64,000 bases of DNA, taken from positions 124,001 to 188,000 of the forward strand of contig NZ_MLFP01000002.1 of NCBI RefSeq assembly GCF_002095465.1, written 5' to 3'. Within the stretch, counting starts at the first letter, position 1, and the number at the start of each line of letters is the position of its first letter. Below are positions 1 through 10,428 of this stretch, piece after piece. The DNA comes from Pantoea rodasii (GTDB lineage Bacteria > Pseudomonadota > Gammaproteobacteria > Enterobacterales > Enterobacteriaceae). The notes beneath the pieces are model-generated. The model searched no databases and was not told the origin of the DNA. It saw nothing but the letters and a program-made list of their open reading frames with translations. A program made the position numbers and the translations under genes.

Positions 1-1209
1 CCGCGAGGGCAGGTTAGCGCCGTAATCCAGCAGGCAGGGATTTCGCTGCGCCGATATTTTCCATGCATCGGCATTGACCACTAATTCACTGACACGCGAT
101 TTCATGCCGCCGGTTTGCCACAGCAGCACCATTGCCCCTGCCGCGATAGCGGAGGAGGCACAGTAGCCGGGAATCACCCAGCGCGTGCCGTTACCGGCCT
201 GGCGGAACGGCTGCTCCACAAAGCGCCAGGAAAGCCAGGCAATGACCAGCGCCGCGCCGCTGATAATCAGGCCTTGCCAGATCGTGAGCGGGTGGTCACT
301 GCAGATGCGGGCCAGGCTGAGTAACGGCCAGTGCCACAAATACCAGGAGTAGGAGATTTTACCGATAAAACGCATCGGTCGGTTCTCTAACAGCATCTGA
401 TTAAGTTCGCTGCGTGCGCCAATCATCAGGCAACCCGCCACGACCGGAATCATCGCCAGCCAACCAGGAAAACGATCTTCGCCGCCTATCAGCAGGCTGG
501 CAGCGATAATTATTAACCAGCCAAGCAGATTCAACAGGCTTGCCGCGCGTCCGGTGACGGGCTGCGGCCGCCACAGCGCCAGCAGCACACCTGCGCCTAA
601 CTCCCACGCGCGGGTCGGCAGCAGATAAAAGGCATGGGTGCTGGCAAAGGAGGTCACATAAATACAGGCCGCCAGCGAAATCACACTGAGGATCAGTACC
701 ACGCTGCCCATTGTGCGTTTCATGCGTACCGCCAGCAGCAAAATAAATGGCAGCGCAATATAGAACTGTTCTTCAATACCCAACGACCAGGTCATGAGTA
801 GTGGATTCAAATCAGAATCGGTACTGAAATAGTCGCCGCTTTTCAGCAACAGCATATTCGGCACGGAGATGAATACCGCCACGCTGTATTTGGCTAACTG
901 GCTGAACTCCAGCGGAGACAGCAGAATAAAGCCCAATAGCAGCAATACCGTCATCATAAAAAATAATGCGGGAGCGATGCGACGGATACGGCGTAAATAG
1001 AATTGATAAAACGAGAAGCGACCTTCGGCGATTTCTTTGCTGATAATAACGCCAATCAGAAAGCCCGAAATAACAAAGAACAGGTCAACCCCAATAAAAC
1101 CGCCCTGTAAGGTTGTGACACCCGAGTGGAACAGAACAACCAGAATAATGGCTACGGCGCGCAGGCCGTCAATATCCGCCCGATAGCGGTGAGAGGCATT
1201 CGCAGTCAT
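1..1209 (-). CDS. OafA/YrhL-type membrane acyltransferase, partial (3' end beyond the window)
   Basis: The frame is open from an ATG at 1209 through the window edge, giving at least 403 residues. The N-terminus reads YRADIDGLRAVAIILVVLFH, the hallmark of acyltransferase family 3, with the catalytic His at the end of that stretch. It continues with GGFIGVDLFFVISGFLI and RRIRRIAPAL, then WSLGIEEQFY and YSWYLWHWPLL, followed by about ten hydrophobic segments. After residue 350 the chain leaves the membrane part, which suggests the usual C-terminal SGNH domain lies outside the window. Such proteins move acetyl or other acyl groups onto surface polysaccharide or lipopolysaccharide at the inner membrane. 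The substrate cannot be told from sequence. The family call is secure; the exact role is not. Confidence 0.88.
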   Translation of the reverse strand, partial: MTANASHRYRADIDGLRAVAIILVVLFHSGVTTLQGGFIGVDLFFVISGFLIGVIISKEIAEGRFSFYQFYLRRIRRIAPALFFMMTVLLLLGFILLSPLEFSQLAKYSVAVFISVPNMLLLKSGDYFSTDSDLNPLLMTWSLGIEEQFYIALPFILLLAVRMKRTMGSVVLILSVISLAACIYVTSFASTHAFYLLPTRAWELGAGVLLALWRPQPVTGRAASLLNLLGWLIIIAASLLIGGEDRFPGWLAMIPVVAGCLMIGARSELNQMLLENRPMRFIGKISYSWYLWHWPLLSLARICSDHPLTIWQGLIISGAALVIAWLSWRFVEQPFRQAGNGTRWVIPGYCASSAIAAGAMVLLWQTGGMKSRVSELVVNADAWKISAQRNPCLLDYGANLPSR

Positions 1210-1500
1210 GTTTTATACCCAGCAGTGAAGGATTTTGTTTTTTATGCGTTCCAGATATGAAAAAAATAAATCGGCGCATCCTGTCGCCGAAAAAAAATAA
1301 CAAAGGAGAAAATTGAGTAATACAAGGGATGATTGACGGAGACAGAATACCCGTTTTCACTGCGGAAACATCAGGGCGAGAAAAAATTAGAATAATCGCA
1401 GATCAATGAAATAAATCATATTGATGGCGCTGAAGCGTTAAGACGGAAAAGTTAAGCCTGGATTATCCATCAGGCTTATTTCCATCTGAGAAAAACGGGG
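1210..1500. other. AT-rich intergenic region
   Basis: This 291-bp stretch lies between the acyltransferase start and the end of the inositol-monophosphatase-family gene. Apart from the terminator at 1454-1477 I see no gene. It should hold the promoter of the acyltransferase on the minus strand, but no convincing -35/-10 pair stands out. Confidence 0.5.
1454..1477 (-). terminator. Probable terminator of the inositol-monophosphatase-family gene
   Basis: Perfect 7-bp arms AAGCCTG and CAGGCTT flank a 10-nt loop 23 bp past the stop codon. On the minus strand the hairpin is followed by AACTTTTCC, a weak T tract. Confidence 0.5.
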
Positions 1501-2310
1501 TTACAGGCTGCTATGGGCGGGCAGTAGCGCTTTAAGCTGCGGATAAATCACCGCGTTGGCGAGCAGCACCGGATTGCCCTGTTGCAGGCCGCCATGGCTG
1601 AGGTAATCATTGGTGATCCCGCCGGCCTCGCGCATTAACACGATCCCCGGTAAACCGTCCCATGGATTCATATGCGCTTCGTAATAGCCGATCAGACGGC
1701 CGGCCGCCGCCCACGCACTCATCAACGCGCCCGAACCGTTGCGAATGAACATGCCGCCTTGAGAGAGTAAACCGCCAATAAACGCCGTGAGCGGTTCCGC
1801 CGGTTGGCTGTTGGAACTGCTGAGGCCAAGCATCCCTTGATTGAGCTGCTGTGCGCTGTGGGCCTGGAGGCGTTTTTCATTCACCCACGCTCCGCGGCCA
1901 CGGCAGGCGTGGAAGGTTTCATGATGATTGGGATCGCACACCACGCCGATAACCGGTTCGTTTTCACACACAATGGCCAGTGATACGCACCAGTTGTGTA
2001 ATCCATTCAAAAAGCAGCTGGTGCCGTCGATGGGATCAATCACCCAGATAAAGCGCGCGCCGGTGGTGTCGCCGCCGCTCTCTTCACCCAGTACCGCATC
2101 GTCGGGAAAGCGTTCACGAATCAGATGTTTGACCAACTCTTCTACGTTGCGATCGGCTTCGCTGACCACATCCTGTAAATCCTTTTTATGCTCAATCACC
2201 AGTTGATGGCGCTGCTGATACCAGGAAAGGGCACGGCTGGCAGCAGTTTTAGCGACATCACAGGCGAAGTGATAACGCGCATCAAGTTCGGTAAGCGTGG
2301 CTGATGACAT
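1501..2310 (-). CDS. Inositol monophosphatase family protein
   Basis: The 269-residue product has the metal-binding motifs of the Mg-dependent inositol/sugar phosphatase superfamily. GEESG carries Glu76, and WVIDPIDGT carries Asp92 and Asp95. The late NPWDGLPGIVLMREAGG motif provides the third metal Asp and the family's closing helix. It would hydrolyse a phosphomonoester such as inositol-1-phosphate, histidinol phosphate or PAP in the cytoplasm; the substrate is not decided by sequence. It is not the usual suhB, which lies in another context in enterobacteria. The gene has its own terminator and stands alone between the acyltransferase and acpH. The ATG at 2310 follows a purine-rich stretch (GAGGGAAAG). 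Confidence 0.85.
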   Translation of the reverse strand: MSSATLTELDARYHFACDVAKTAASRALSWYQQRHQLVIEHKKDLQDVVSEADRNVEELVKHLIRERFPDDAVLGEESGGDTTGARFIWVIDPIDGTSCFLNGLHNWCVSLAIVCENEPVIGVVCDPNHHETFHACRGRGAWVNEKRLQAHSAQQLNQGMLGLSSSNSQPAEPLTAFIGGLLSQGGMFIRNGSGALMSAWAAAGRLIGYYEAHMNPWDGLPGIVLMREAGGITNDYLSHGGLQQGNPVLLANAVIYPQLKALLPAHSSL

Positions 2311-2473
2311 CTTTCCCTCTTATCATTTTTGGCAGACCCTGTGACGAAAAACGCCGAAAAAGGCGAGCTGACAATGTGACTGACTTAACAAAAGTTAAGA
2401 AAGGTTTCATTAAGCCGCAGATGACTGCGGCTGGCAAGAGGCGTAAATGCTGGGATTGTGAAAAAAAGTCGGT

Positions 2474-3055
2474 TTAGAGTTGCTGGGTGCGCGCCGCTTC
2501 CATCAGGCGGGGATAGAACTGGAAGAACAGCGGTTCGAGTTGTTGGTAATGGTCGATAAAATCCTGGTAGGAATCGCGCAGTGCCACCAGGCGCGGGCGA
2601 CGATGCGCCATGCCGCTCAGGACACGTGCCAGCCGCGTCGGTTCGGCATAATGCTCAAACCAGCGCTCGCGCCACATCACCGCATTCAATTCGATAAAGC
2701 CTTCCGGCGTGCCCGCCAGCTGAGGCAGGATCTCGCGTTCAGCCGCCGCGGTAAAAGCGGCCAGGGATTGCGTGGGGTGGATCTTGTCCCAGTGCAGGGC
2801 AAGGAAATGATCCCAAATGACATCCAGCGTGATGGGCGCGACGCGGCGTGTTTCGGCACGGAAAAACTGCCGTGCTTCACGTACCTCGGGCAAATTATCG
2901 GTCAGCACGTCAAGACGACGATGCATAGCGATGCCCGCCACGACCGGTTCCGGCCATTGCGACTGCACGTTGCCGCGCACGAAGTCGGCCATAAGATTGC
3001 CCAGCAGGGAGCTGTCAGCCAGCTGTGCGAGGTGAAGGTGAGCGAGAAAGTTCAT
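2474..3055 (-). CDS. acpH: Acyl carrier protein phosphodiesterase AcpH
   Basis: The 193-residue product has the full length of E. coli AcpH and begins [20 protein letters not shown], the family signature. Later come [14 protein letters not shown] and [12 protein letters not shown], whose His and Asp residues form the HD-like metal site. AcpH hydrolyses the phosphodiester that links 4'-phosphopantetheine to the serine of acyl carrier protein, returning apo-ACP. The gene is divergent from queA, as in E. coli. A palindromic repeat copy sits just upstream at 3071-3190. Confidence 0.93.
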   Translation of the reverse strand: MNFLAHLHLAQLADSSLLGNLMADFVRGNVQSQWPEPVVAGIAMHRRLDVLTDNLPEVREARQFFRAETRRVAPITLDVIWDHFLALHWDKIHPTQSLAAFTAAAEREILPQLAGTPEGFIELNAVMWRERWFEHYAEPTRLARVLSGMAHRRPRLVALRDSYQDFIDHYQQLEPLFFQFYPRLMEAARTQQL

Positions 3056-3070
3056 GGCGCATTATATACA

Positions 3071-3190
3071 CGTCATACCTCAAGTTACAGGTGCGTTGGC
3101 TGCTCTCGCTCGCCCGAATCACTGACTAAAGTAGGCGCACCGGGCTGCTCCCGTTTGCCGCATTCAGCTACCTCAAAAGATGTTGTGTAA
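3071..3190. repeat. Degenerate copy of a roughly 110-bp palindromic intergenic repeat
   Basis: The segment begins CGTCATACCTCAAGTTACAG and continues GTGCGTTGGCTGC..CTCGC..CCCGAATCACT. It matches the better preserved copy at 49871-49990 over most of its length, including the internal GTAAG/GTAGG core and the CTCCCGTTTGCC segment. The right end is less conserved, so the terminal palindrome is partly lost. This family of imperfect palindromes is common between genes in Enterobacterales. It lies in the acpH-queA divergent promoter region. Confidence 0.7.
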
Positions 3191-3283
3191 AAGCCGCCTC
3201 ACAGAGATGCAGCCAGTTGTTCAGAATTTCCCGCTTTTCCGCTAAACTATGCCGCCTGTTTTTTAGTCCTGAAGAAGTGATGC

Positions 3284-4354
3284 ATGCGTGTAGCCGATTT
3301 TGCTTTTGAGTTGCCAGAATCTTTGATCGCCCACTATCCGCAGGCGCAGCGAAGCGGTTGCCGCTTGCTGGCGCTGGATGGTCCGAGCGGTGCGTTGGGC
3401 CATGAAGTGTTTACCGATGTGCTGGATAAGCTCAATCCGGGCGACCTGCTGGTGTTCAATAACACCCGCGTGATCCCGGCCCGCGTTTATGGCCGTAAAG
3501 CCAGTGGCGGAAAAATCGAGATGCTGGTGGAGCGCATGCTGGATGACAAACGCGTGCTGGCGCACGTGCGTGCCTCAAAAGCACCGAAGCCGGGCGCGGA
3601 ATTGCTGCTGGGCGATGACGAAAGCGTCAAAGCCACCATGGTGGCGCGCCACGATACGCTGTTTGAGATCGAATTCGCCGATGACCGCGCGGTGCTGGAT
3701 ATCCTTAACAGCGTCGGCCACATGCCGCTGCCGCCGTATATCGATCGTCCGGACGAAGAAGCCGATCGCGAGCTGTATCAAACCGTGTACAGCGCGCGCC
3801 CTGGTGCTGTCGCAGCACCGACCGCCGGTTTGCACTTTGATGAACCGCTGCTGGATGCGCTGCGAGCCAAAGGCATTGAGATGGCGTTTGTCACGCTGCA
3901 CGTTGGGGCGGGTACTTTCCAGCCGGTACGCGTCGAGAACATCAACGACCACATCATGCACTCCGAATATGCCGAAGTGCCGCAGGATGTGGTGGATGCG
4001 GTGCTGGCGTGTAAGGCACGTGGCAACAAAGTGGTCGCCGTGGGCACCACGTCCGTGCGTTCACTGGAGAGCGCAGCGAAGGCGGCTCAGGATGCGCTGA
4101 TTGCGCCGTTCTTTGATGACACGCAGATCTTTATCTATCCCGGTTATCACTATCAGGTGATTGATGCGCTGATCACCAACTTCCACCTGCCAGAATCGAC
4201 GCTGATTATGCTGGTGTCGGCATTTGCCGGATACAAAAATACCATGGCGGCTTATCAGAGCGCGGTGGCTGAGCAGTACCGTTTCTTTAGCTACGGGGAT
4301 GCTATGTACATCACCCGTAATCCACAGGCTCCTGACGAAGTTGTTGGAGCTTAA
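3284..4354 (+). CDS. queA: S-adenosylmethionine:tRNA ribosyltransferase-isomerase QueA
   Basis: At 356 residues the product equals E. coli QueA in length and starts [20 protein letters not shown]. Characteristic blocks include [16 protein letters not shown] and [12 protein letters not shown], then [17 protein letters not shown], and [20 protein letters not shown] near the C-terminus. QueA transfers the ribosyl part of S-adenosylmethionine to preQ1 in tRNA, forming epoxyqueuosine. It is the first gene of queA-tgt-yajC-secD-secF; tgt follows after 38 bp. The ATG at 3284 is preceded by GAAGAAGTG. Confidence 0.97.
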   Translation: MRVADFAFELPESLIAHYPQAQRSGCRLLALDGPSGALGHEVFTDVLDKLNPGDLLVFNNTRVIPARVYGRKASGGKIEMLVERMLDDKRVLAHVRASKAPKPGAELLLGDDESVKATMVARHDTLFEIEFADDRAVLDILNSVGHMPLPPYIDRPDEEADRELYQTVYSARPGAVAAPTAGLHFDEPLLDALRAKGIEMAFVTLHVGAGTFQPVRVENINDHIMHSEYAEVPQDVVDAVLACKARGNKVVAVGTTSVRSLESAAKAAQDALIAPFFDDTQIFIYPGYHYQVIDALITNFHLPESTLIMLVSAFAGYKNTMAAYQSAVAEQYRFFSYGDAMYITRNPQAPDEVVGA

Positions 4355-4374
4355 TAATCAGACTGTTTCTCTGA

Positions 4375-5517
<1,143 letters not shown>

Positions 5518-5542
5518 TAATTCTATCAATGAGGGAAATTTA

Positions 5543-5875
5543 ATGAGCTTTTTCATTTCTGACGCCGTTGCCGCAGCAGGCGCTCCGTCTCAGGGAAGTC
5601 CTTATTCTCTGGTGATCATGCTGGTGGTGTTCGGTCTGATCTTCTATTTCATGATTCTGCGCCCGCAGCAGAAGCGTTCAAAAGATCACAAGAAGCTGAT
5701 GGATTCCATCTCTAAAGGTGATGAAGTGTTGACCAGCGGTGGCTTAGTCGGTCGTGTGACCAAAGTTGCCGAAACGGGTTATGTTTCTATCGCCCTGAAC
5801 GACACCACTGAAGTAGTTGTTAAACGTGATTTCGTGGCCGCCGTTCTGCCGAAAGGTACTATGAAGGCGCTGTAA
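5543..5875 (+). CDS. yajC: Sec translocase accessory protein YajC
   Basis: The product is a 110-residue single-span membrane protein. A hydrophobic segment (about residues 20-39, SLVIMLVVFGLIFYFMILRP) is followed by the conserved QQKRSKDHKKLMDSI and GDEVLTSGGLVGRV. YajC associates with SecDF and YidC at the SecYEG translocon. The gene lies 25 bp after tgt and 24 bp before secD, consistent with one operon. Confidence 0.95.
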   Translation: MSFFISDAVAAAGAPSQGSPYSLVIMLVVFGLIFYFMILRPQQKRSKDHKKLMDSISKGDEVLTSGGLVGRVTKVAETGYVSIALNDTTEVVVKRDFVAAVLPKGTMKAL

Positions 5876-5899
5876 TTTTTTCTTCCCGAAGGAACTGCC

Positions 5900-7747
5900 G
5901 TGTTAAACCGTTATCCTTTGTGGAAGTACATCATGCTGGTCGCCGTGATTATCGTCGGCCTGCTCTATGCGCTTCCTAACCTTTATGGTGAGGATCCGGC
6001 CGTTCAAATCACTGGTGCGCGCGGTGGCGCCGCCAGTGAGCAAACGTTGGATCAGATCCAGACTTTATTAAAACAAGACAATATCCAGAGCAAATCCCTC
6101 GCTTTGGAAAATGGTGCCATTCTGGCCCGTTTTGACAATCAGGATGTGCAGCTGCGCGCGCGTGATGCGATCACCACCGCGCTGGGCGATAACTATGTTG
6201 TGGCACTCAACCTCGCGCCGGCAACCCCGCGCTGGCTGACCCTGCTCGCCGCAGAACCGATGAAACTCGGTCTCGATCTGCGCGGCGGCGTACACTTCCT
6301 GATGGAAGTGGATATGGATACTGCGCTGAGCAAACTGCAGGAGCAAAATGCTGACAGTCTGCGTAGCGATCTGCGTGACAAAAGCATCCCGTATACCAAC
6401 GTCAACAAAATCGCGAACTACGGCGTAGAAGTCCGTTTCCGTGATGGCGCAAGCCGTGATGCGGCTATCAGCTACCTCTCTTCCCGTCATCGCGATCAGG
6501 TTATTTCTAGCGTAGGTAGCGATACCCTGCGTGCAGTGATGACCGATGCGCGCATGAGTGAAGCGCGTGAATATGCCGTCCAGCAGAACATCACCATTCT
6601 GCGTAACCGCGTAAACCAGCTTGGCGTTGCCGAACCGCTGGTGCAGCGTCAGGGTGCTGACCGCATCGTGGTTGAACTGCCGGGTATTCAGGATACGGCG
6701 CGTGCCAAAGAGATTCTTGGCGCCACCGCAACACTGGAATTCCGTCTGGTTAATACCACCGTTGATCCAAGTGCAGCGACCAGCGGTCGTGTACCGGGTG
6801 ATTCGGAAGTGAAAGAGACACGTGAAGGCCAGCCGGTTGTGCTGTACAAGCGCGTGATTCTGACCGGTGACCACATCACCGATTCCACGTCCAGCATGGA
6901 TGAGTACAACCAGCCGCAGGTGAATATTTCACTGGATGGCGCGGGCGGTAACATCATGTCGAACTTCACCAAGGACAACATCGGTAAACCGATGGCGACC
7001 CTGTTTGTGGAGTACAAGGACAGCGGTAAGAAAGATGCCAATGGTCGTTCGATTCTGGTGAAGCAGGAACAAGTGATTAACGTGGCGAACATTCAGTCGC
7101 GCCTCGGTAACAGCTTCCGTATCACCGGTATCAACAACCCGAACGAAGCACGCCAGCTGTCGCTGCTGCTGCGCGCCGGTGCGTTGATCGCGCCAATTCA
7201 GATTGTGGAAGAGCGTACCATCGGTCCAACCATGGGCCAGCAGAACATCACACAGGGTCTCGAAGCCTGCTTGTGGGGTCTGATCGCGTCCATTCTGTTT
7301 ATGGTGGTGTTCTACAAGAAGTTTGGTCTGATTGCATCCAGTGCACTGTTGTGCAACCTGGTGCTGATTGTCGGCATCATGTCATTGCTGCCGGGTGCGA
7401 CGCTCACCATGCCGGGTATTGCCGGTATCGTGTTGACGCTGGCGGTGGCAGTTGATGCCAACGTGTTGATTAACGAACGTATTAAAGAAGAACTGCGTAA
7501 CGGACGCTCGGTACAGCAGGCGATTCATGAAGGCTATAAAGGCGCCTTCTCCAGTATCGTCGACGCCAACGTCACTACGCTGATTAAAGTTATCATTCTT
7601 TATGCGGTCGGTACCGGCTCCATCAAAGGCTTTGCGATTACTACCGCTATCGGTATCGCGACTTCGATGTTCACCGCTATCGTCGGCACCCGTGCCATCG
7701 TTAACCTGGTGTACGGCGGCAAACGCATCAACAAGCTGTCTATCTGA
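5900..7747 (+). CDS. secD: Protein translocase subunit SecD
   Basis: The product has 615 residues, the same as E. coli SecD. The start is a GTG ([20 protein letters not shown]) after GAAGGAACTGCC. Transmembrane helix 1 spans about residues 9-27. A large periplasmic part contains [18 protein letters not shown] (P1 region) and [15 protein letters not shown]. Five more helices fill roughly residues 450-610, with [15 protein letters not shown] typical of the RND-like fold. SecD and SecF use the proton gradient to help pull preproteins out of SecYEG. Confidence 0.97.
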   Translation: MLNRYPLWKYIMLVAVIIVGLLYALPNLYGEDPAVQITGARGGAASEQTLDQIQTLLKQDNIQSKSLALENGAILARFDNQDVQLRARDAITTALGDNYVVALNLAPATPRWLTLLAAEPMKLGLDLRGGVHFLMEVDMDTALSKLQEQNADSLRSDLRDKSIPYTNVNKIANYGVEVRFRDGASRDAAISYLSSRHRDQVISSVGSDTLRAVMTDARMSEAREYAVQQNITILRNRVNQLGVAEPLVQRQGADRIVVELPGIQDTARAKEILGATATLEFRLVNTTVDPSAATSGRVPGDSEVKETREGQPVVLYKRVILTGDHITDSTSSMDEYNQPQVNISLDGAGGNIMSNFTKDNIGKPMATLFVEYKDSGKKDANGRSILVKQEQVINVANIQSRLGNSFRITGINNPNEARQLSLLLRAGALIAPIQIVEERTIGPTMGQQNITQGLEACLWGLIASILFMVVFYKKFGLIASSALLCNLVLIVGIMSLLPGATLTMPGIAGIVLTLAVAVDANVLINERIKEELRNGRSVQQAIHEGYKGAFSSIVDANVTTLIKVIILYAVGTGSIKGFAITTAIGIATSMFTAIVGTRAIVNLVYGGKRINKLSI

Positions 7748-7757
7748 GGAGTGCGTT

Positions 7758-8726
7758 GTGGCACAGGACTATAGTATTGAACAGCTGAACCACGGGCGTA
7801 AGGTCGTAGACTTTATGCGCTGGGACACGCTGGCGTTCTTCATCTCCGGTCTGCTGATTGTGGCGTCTATCGCCATTATCGGTGTGCGAGGCTTCAACTG
7901 GGGCCTCGACTTTACCGGCGGAACGGTGATTGAGATTAACCTGGAAAAACCGGCCGATCTGGATGCACTGCGTCAGGGTTTGGTGAAAGCAGGCTTCGAA
8001 GAGCCGTTAGTGCAGAACTTTGGTAGCAGCCGTGACGTCATGGTGCGCATGCCTCCGGTCACTGGCCCTGAAGGTCAGGAGCTGGGAACCAAGGTTCTGG
8101 CATCGATTAACCAGACCACGCAGCAGAACGCGACCGTGAAGCGTATCGAATTCGTTGGCCCAAGTGTGGGTAGCGATTTGGCGCAGGCGGGGGCGATGGC
8201 GCTGTTATCGGCACTGATCGCGATTCTGATCTATATCGGTATCCGCTTTGAGTGGCGACTGGCGCTGGGTACCGTACTGGCACTGGCGCACGATGTGATC
8301 ATCACCTGCGGCATTTTGGCGCTGGTGCACATCGAGATCGATCTGACGATTGTTGCTTCGTTGATGTCGGTGATTGGTTACTCGCTTAACGATAAGATCG
8401 TGGTTTCCGACCGTATTCGTGAGAACTTCCGCAAAATTCGTCGCGGTTCTTCTTACGATATCACCAACGTGTCGTTGACCCAGACGTTGAGCCGTACCTT
8501 GATCACCTCGCTGACCACGTTGGCGATGATCATGATCCTGTTCCTGTTTGGTGGCGCGTTGCTGAAAGGCTTCTCACTGACCATGCTGATCGGTGTCACC
8601 ATCGGTACCATTTCATCTATCTATGTTTCTTCTGCTCTGGCGCTGAAACTGGGTATGAAGCGTGAACACATGCTGGTGCAGAAAGTTGAGAAAGAGGGCG
8701 CCGATCAGCCTTCGATCCTGCCTTAA
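7758..8726 (+). CDS. secF: Protein translocase subunit SecF
   Basis: I place the start at the GTG at 7758 ([20 protein letters not shown]), 10 bp after secD and preceded by TGAGGAG. The frame is open further upstream, but that extension lies inside secD and has no homology. The 322-residue product has helix 1 at about residues 24-42, the GLDFTGGT motif at 49-56, and [20 protein letters not shown] before five C-terminal helices. [20 protein letters not shown] is the conserved cytoplasmic loop. It is the last gene of the operon, with a strong terminator 16 bp past the stop. Confidence 0.96.
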   Translation: MAQDYSIEQLNHGRKVVDFMRWDTLAFFISGLLIVASIAIIGVRGFNWGLDFTGGTVIEINLEKPADLDALRQGLVKAGFEEPLVQNFGSSRDVMVRMPPVTGPEGQELGTKVLASINQTTQQNATVKRIEFVGPSVGSDLAQAGAMALLSALIAILIYIGIRFEWRLALGTVLALAHDVIITCGILALVHIEIDLTIVASLMSVIGYSLNDKIVVSDRIRENFRKIRRGSSYDITNVSLTQTLSRTLITSLTTLAMIMILFLFGGALLKGFSLTMLIGVTIGTISSIYVSSALALKLGMKREHMLVQKVEKEGADQPSILP

Positions 8727-8742
8727 TTCTGCTGATGAAATG

Positions 8743-8775
8743 AAACGGGCTGCCTAAGGGCAGCCCGTTTTTTTA
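8743..8775 (+). terminator. Rho-independent terminator of the queA-secF operon
   Basis: The arms AAACGGGCTGCC and GGGCAGCCCGTTT form a GC-rich stem with a short TAA loop, followed by a run of seven T's. This is a textbook intrinsic terminator placed just after secF. Confidence 0.95.
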
Positions 8776-8786
8776 TGCTCCTGCGA

Positions 8787-9350
8787 TCAGGGCGTCTTAG
8801 CTTTTTCTGGTGCAGGTAACACATCATGCACGCGCACGTAGCCGAGTTGCTCCGGTGATAAACCACTCAACCGCAGCGGCACGATCACCGAACTGCGAGG
8901 CGTCAAGCTGGCTTCAACCTGAATCGTCTGGGTCAGGCTTTCCGCGTTCAGCGGTTTACCGCTGGCCGGATCCAGTTCTCCCCACACCACGGTAGCGGTG
9001 AGGGCTGGGACCGGCTGGTCATCAGTCGAACGGATAGTCAGGTTAGCACGACTGCCGCTGGCTTCACCTTCCACGCGAGACAGCGATAAGCGCAACTTGC
9101 CCACCTGGGTTTGCAGTTCGACCGGCGTAGTGGCCTGCGGGAGCAACCACGCTCCTTGCGTGGATTGACCGTTCAGCTGTCCCTGAATTTCCAGCGCGGT
9201 TGCCTGATTGGTCAGTTTGCGCATCTGCTGATTCAGCTGACTCACTTCCTGATGTAACTCTTTGACCTGCGGTGAAGTCGGCGTTGAACTACAACCACTG
9301 AGAACCAACAGCGAAAGTGCGGCGGGCGCCCAAAACGTCCTGATCGTCAT
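8787..9350 (-). CDS. yajI: YajI-type lipoprotein (DUF3251)
   Basis: The 187-residue product opens with a lipoprotein signal peptide. A hydrophobic stretch (residues 7-17) leads to the lipobox LSGC, so Cys20 would be lipidated after cleavage. Residues 29-55 (KELHQEVSQLNQQMRKLTNQ) look like a short coiled coil. The remainder is predicted beta-rich and follows YajI, which precedes nrdR in E. coli as well. No enzymatic motif is visible and the function is unknown. It lies 15 bp downstream of kbp on the same strand and is probably co-transcribed with it. Identification rests on position and overall pattern. Confidence 0.75.
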   Translation of the reverse strand: MTIRTFWAPAALSLLVLSGCSSTPTSPQVKELHQEVSQLNQQMRKLTNQATALEIQGQLNGQSTQGAWLLPQATTPVELQTQVGKLRLSLSRVEGEASGSRANLTIRSTDDQPVPALTATVVWGELDPASGKPLNAESLTQTIQVEASLTPRSSVIVPLRLSGLSPEQLGYVRVHDVLPAPEKAKTP

Positions 9351-9365
9351 GCATTGTCCTTTCTG

Positions 9366-9803
9366 TTATTTCGGAATACGTAATACCTGGCCGGGGTAGA
9401 TCTTATCAGGATGCGTCAGCATTGGCTTGTTTGCTTCGAAAATCTTGTTGTATTCATTGGGGTTCCCGTAAACCTGTTTGGAAACTGCGCTCAGGGTGTC
9501 GCCTTTTTTCACCGTGTAGAATTCTGCTTCCGGCGCACTGTCGGTCACGGTGACCTTGTCATCGACCTTAGTGATCCCCGCGACGTTGCCGGCGGCAACC
9601 AGGATTTTCTCTTTCAGCTCTTGCGAGATACCCTCGCCGCTCACGGTAACGGTATCGCCCTGCACATCGACTTTGACTTTATCGCTGTCAGGCAAGCCGA
9701 GCTGGTTAATGTGATCCTGCAATTTTTTGCTGGGATCGTCAGCGCCGCTAACGGCATCCCAAAGTTTTTCACCTGCTTCTTTCACGAAATTGAACAGACC
9801 CAT
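9366..9803 (-). CDS. kbp: BON and LysM domain protein Kbp (LysM/YgaU), potassium-binding family
   Basis: The 145-residue product starts [18 protein letters not shown], typical of YgaU/Kbp. A BON domain follows (about residues 24-88, [17 protein letters not shown]), then a LysM domain (about 95-144, [18 protein letters not shown] to [10 protein letters not shown]). E. coli Kbp is a cytoplasmic potassium-binding protein of nearly the same length. There is no signal peptide. In E. coli the gene lies elsewhere in the chromosome; here it sits between yajI and nrdR, roughly where E. coli carries tsx. The ATG at 9803 follows a GGAGG box. Confidence 0.9.
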   Translation of the reverse strand: MGLFNFVKEAGEKLWDAVSGADDPSKKLQDHINQLGLPDSDKVKVDVQGDTVTVSGEGISQELKEKILVAAGNVAGITKVDDKVTVTDSAPEAEFYTVKKGDTLSAVSKQVYGNPNEYNKIFEANKPMLTHPDKIYPGQVLRIPK

Positions 9804-9975
9804 GTGACCTCCTGCAAATGTGCCGGATTGGCTGTTTAAGCGTAGTGGCTTTTAACGTTTACAGAGCGGCACATCCTGCGTCTGTGAGCCGGGCGGTGAT
9901 TCGGTCACGCGTATTTAGTTGCATCCGAGATCGCGCTACACTGTGTGGCCTATTTATCTCGCGACAGGAAACGTC

Positions 9976-10425
9976 ATGCATTGCCCCTTCTGCTCCGCTG
10001 TGGACACCAAAGTGATAGATTCGCGTCTGGTCAGCGAAGGTTCTTCAGTGCGCCGCCGCCGCCAGTGTCTGGTGTGCCATGAGCGTTTTACCACCTTTGA
10101 AGTGGCGGAGTTGGTGATGCCGCGCGTGGTGAAAAGCAACGATGTGCGTGAACCCTTTAACGAAGATAAGCTCGCCAGCGGCATGATGAAGGCACTTGAA
10201 AAGCGCCCGGTCAGTGCCGATGCGGTGGATAACGCGGTTAATCATATCAAAACCCAACTGCGTGCCACCGGCGAGCGCGAAATCCCCAGCAAGCTGGTGG
10301 GCAATCTGGTGATGGAAGAGCTGAAGAAGCTCGATAAGGTGGCCTACATCCGCTTTGCCTCGGTGTACCGCAGTTTCGAAGATATCCGTGATTTTGGCGA
10401 AGAGATCGCCCGCTTACAGGACTAA
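9976..10425 (+). CDS. nrdR: Transcriptional repressor NrdR
   Basis: I choose the ATG at 9976 ([19 protein letters not shown]), preceded by ACAGGAAACGTC, because it gives the standard 149 residues. The frame extends upstream without homology. Cys3, Cys6, Cys31 and Cys34 form the N-terminal zinc ribbon. An ATP-cone domain occupies roughly residues 49-139 ([18 protein letters not shown]). NrdR senses ATP/dATP and represses ribonucleotide reductase genes. The gene leads a run with ribD, which starts 3 bp after its stop. Confidence 0.97.
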   Translation: MHCPFCSAVDTKVIDSRLVSEGSSVRRRRQCLVCHERFTTFEVAELVMPRVVKSNDVREPFNEDKLASGMMKALEKRPVSADAVDNAVNHIKTQLRATGEREIPSKLVGNLVMEELKKLDKVAYIRFASVYRSFEDIRDFGEEIARLQD

Positions 10426-10428
10426 GCC

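Noticed and set aside
2480..3190. 236-residue plus-strand frame opposite acpH
   Set aside because: It is a GC-driven shadow of acpH that runs into the intergenic repeat; no homology is apparent.
6068..6874. 268-residue minus-strand frame opposite secD
   Set aside because: It lies entirely within secD, and its composition (many His, Thr and Arg) is typical of antisense shadow frames.
7602..7757. Upstream extension of secF within secD
   Set aside because: The extra 52 codons read secD out of frame. The GTG at 7758 with TGAGGAG upstream matches the known SecF N-terminus.
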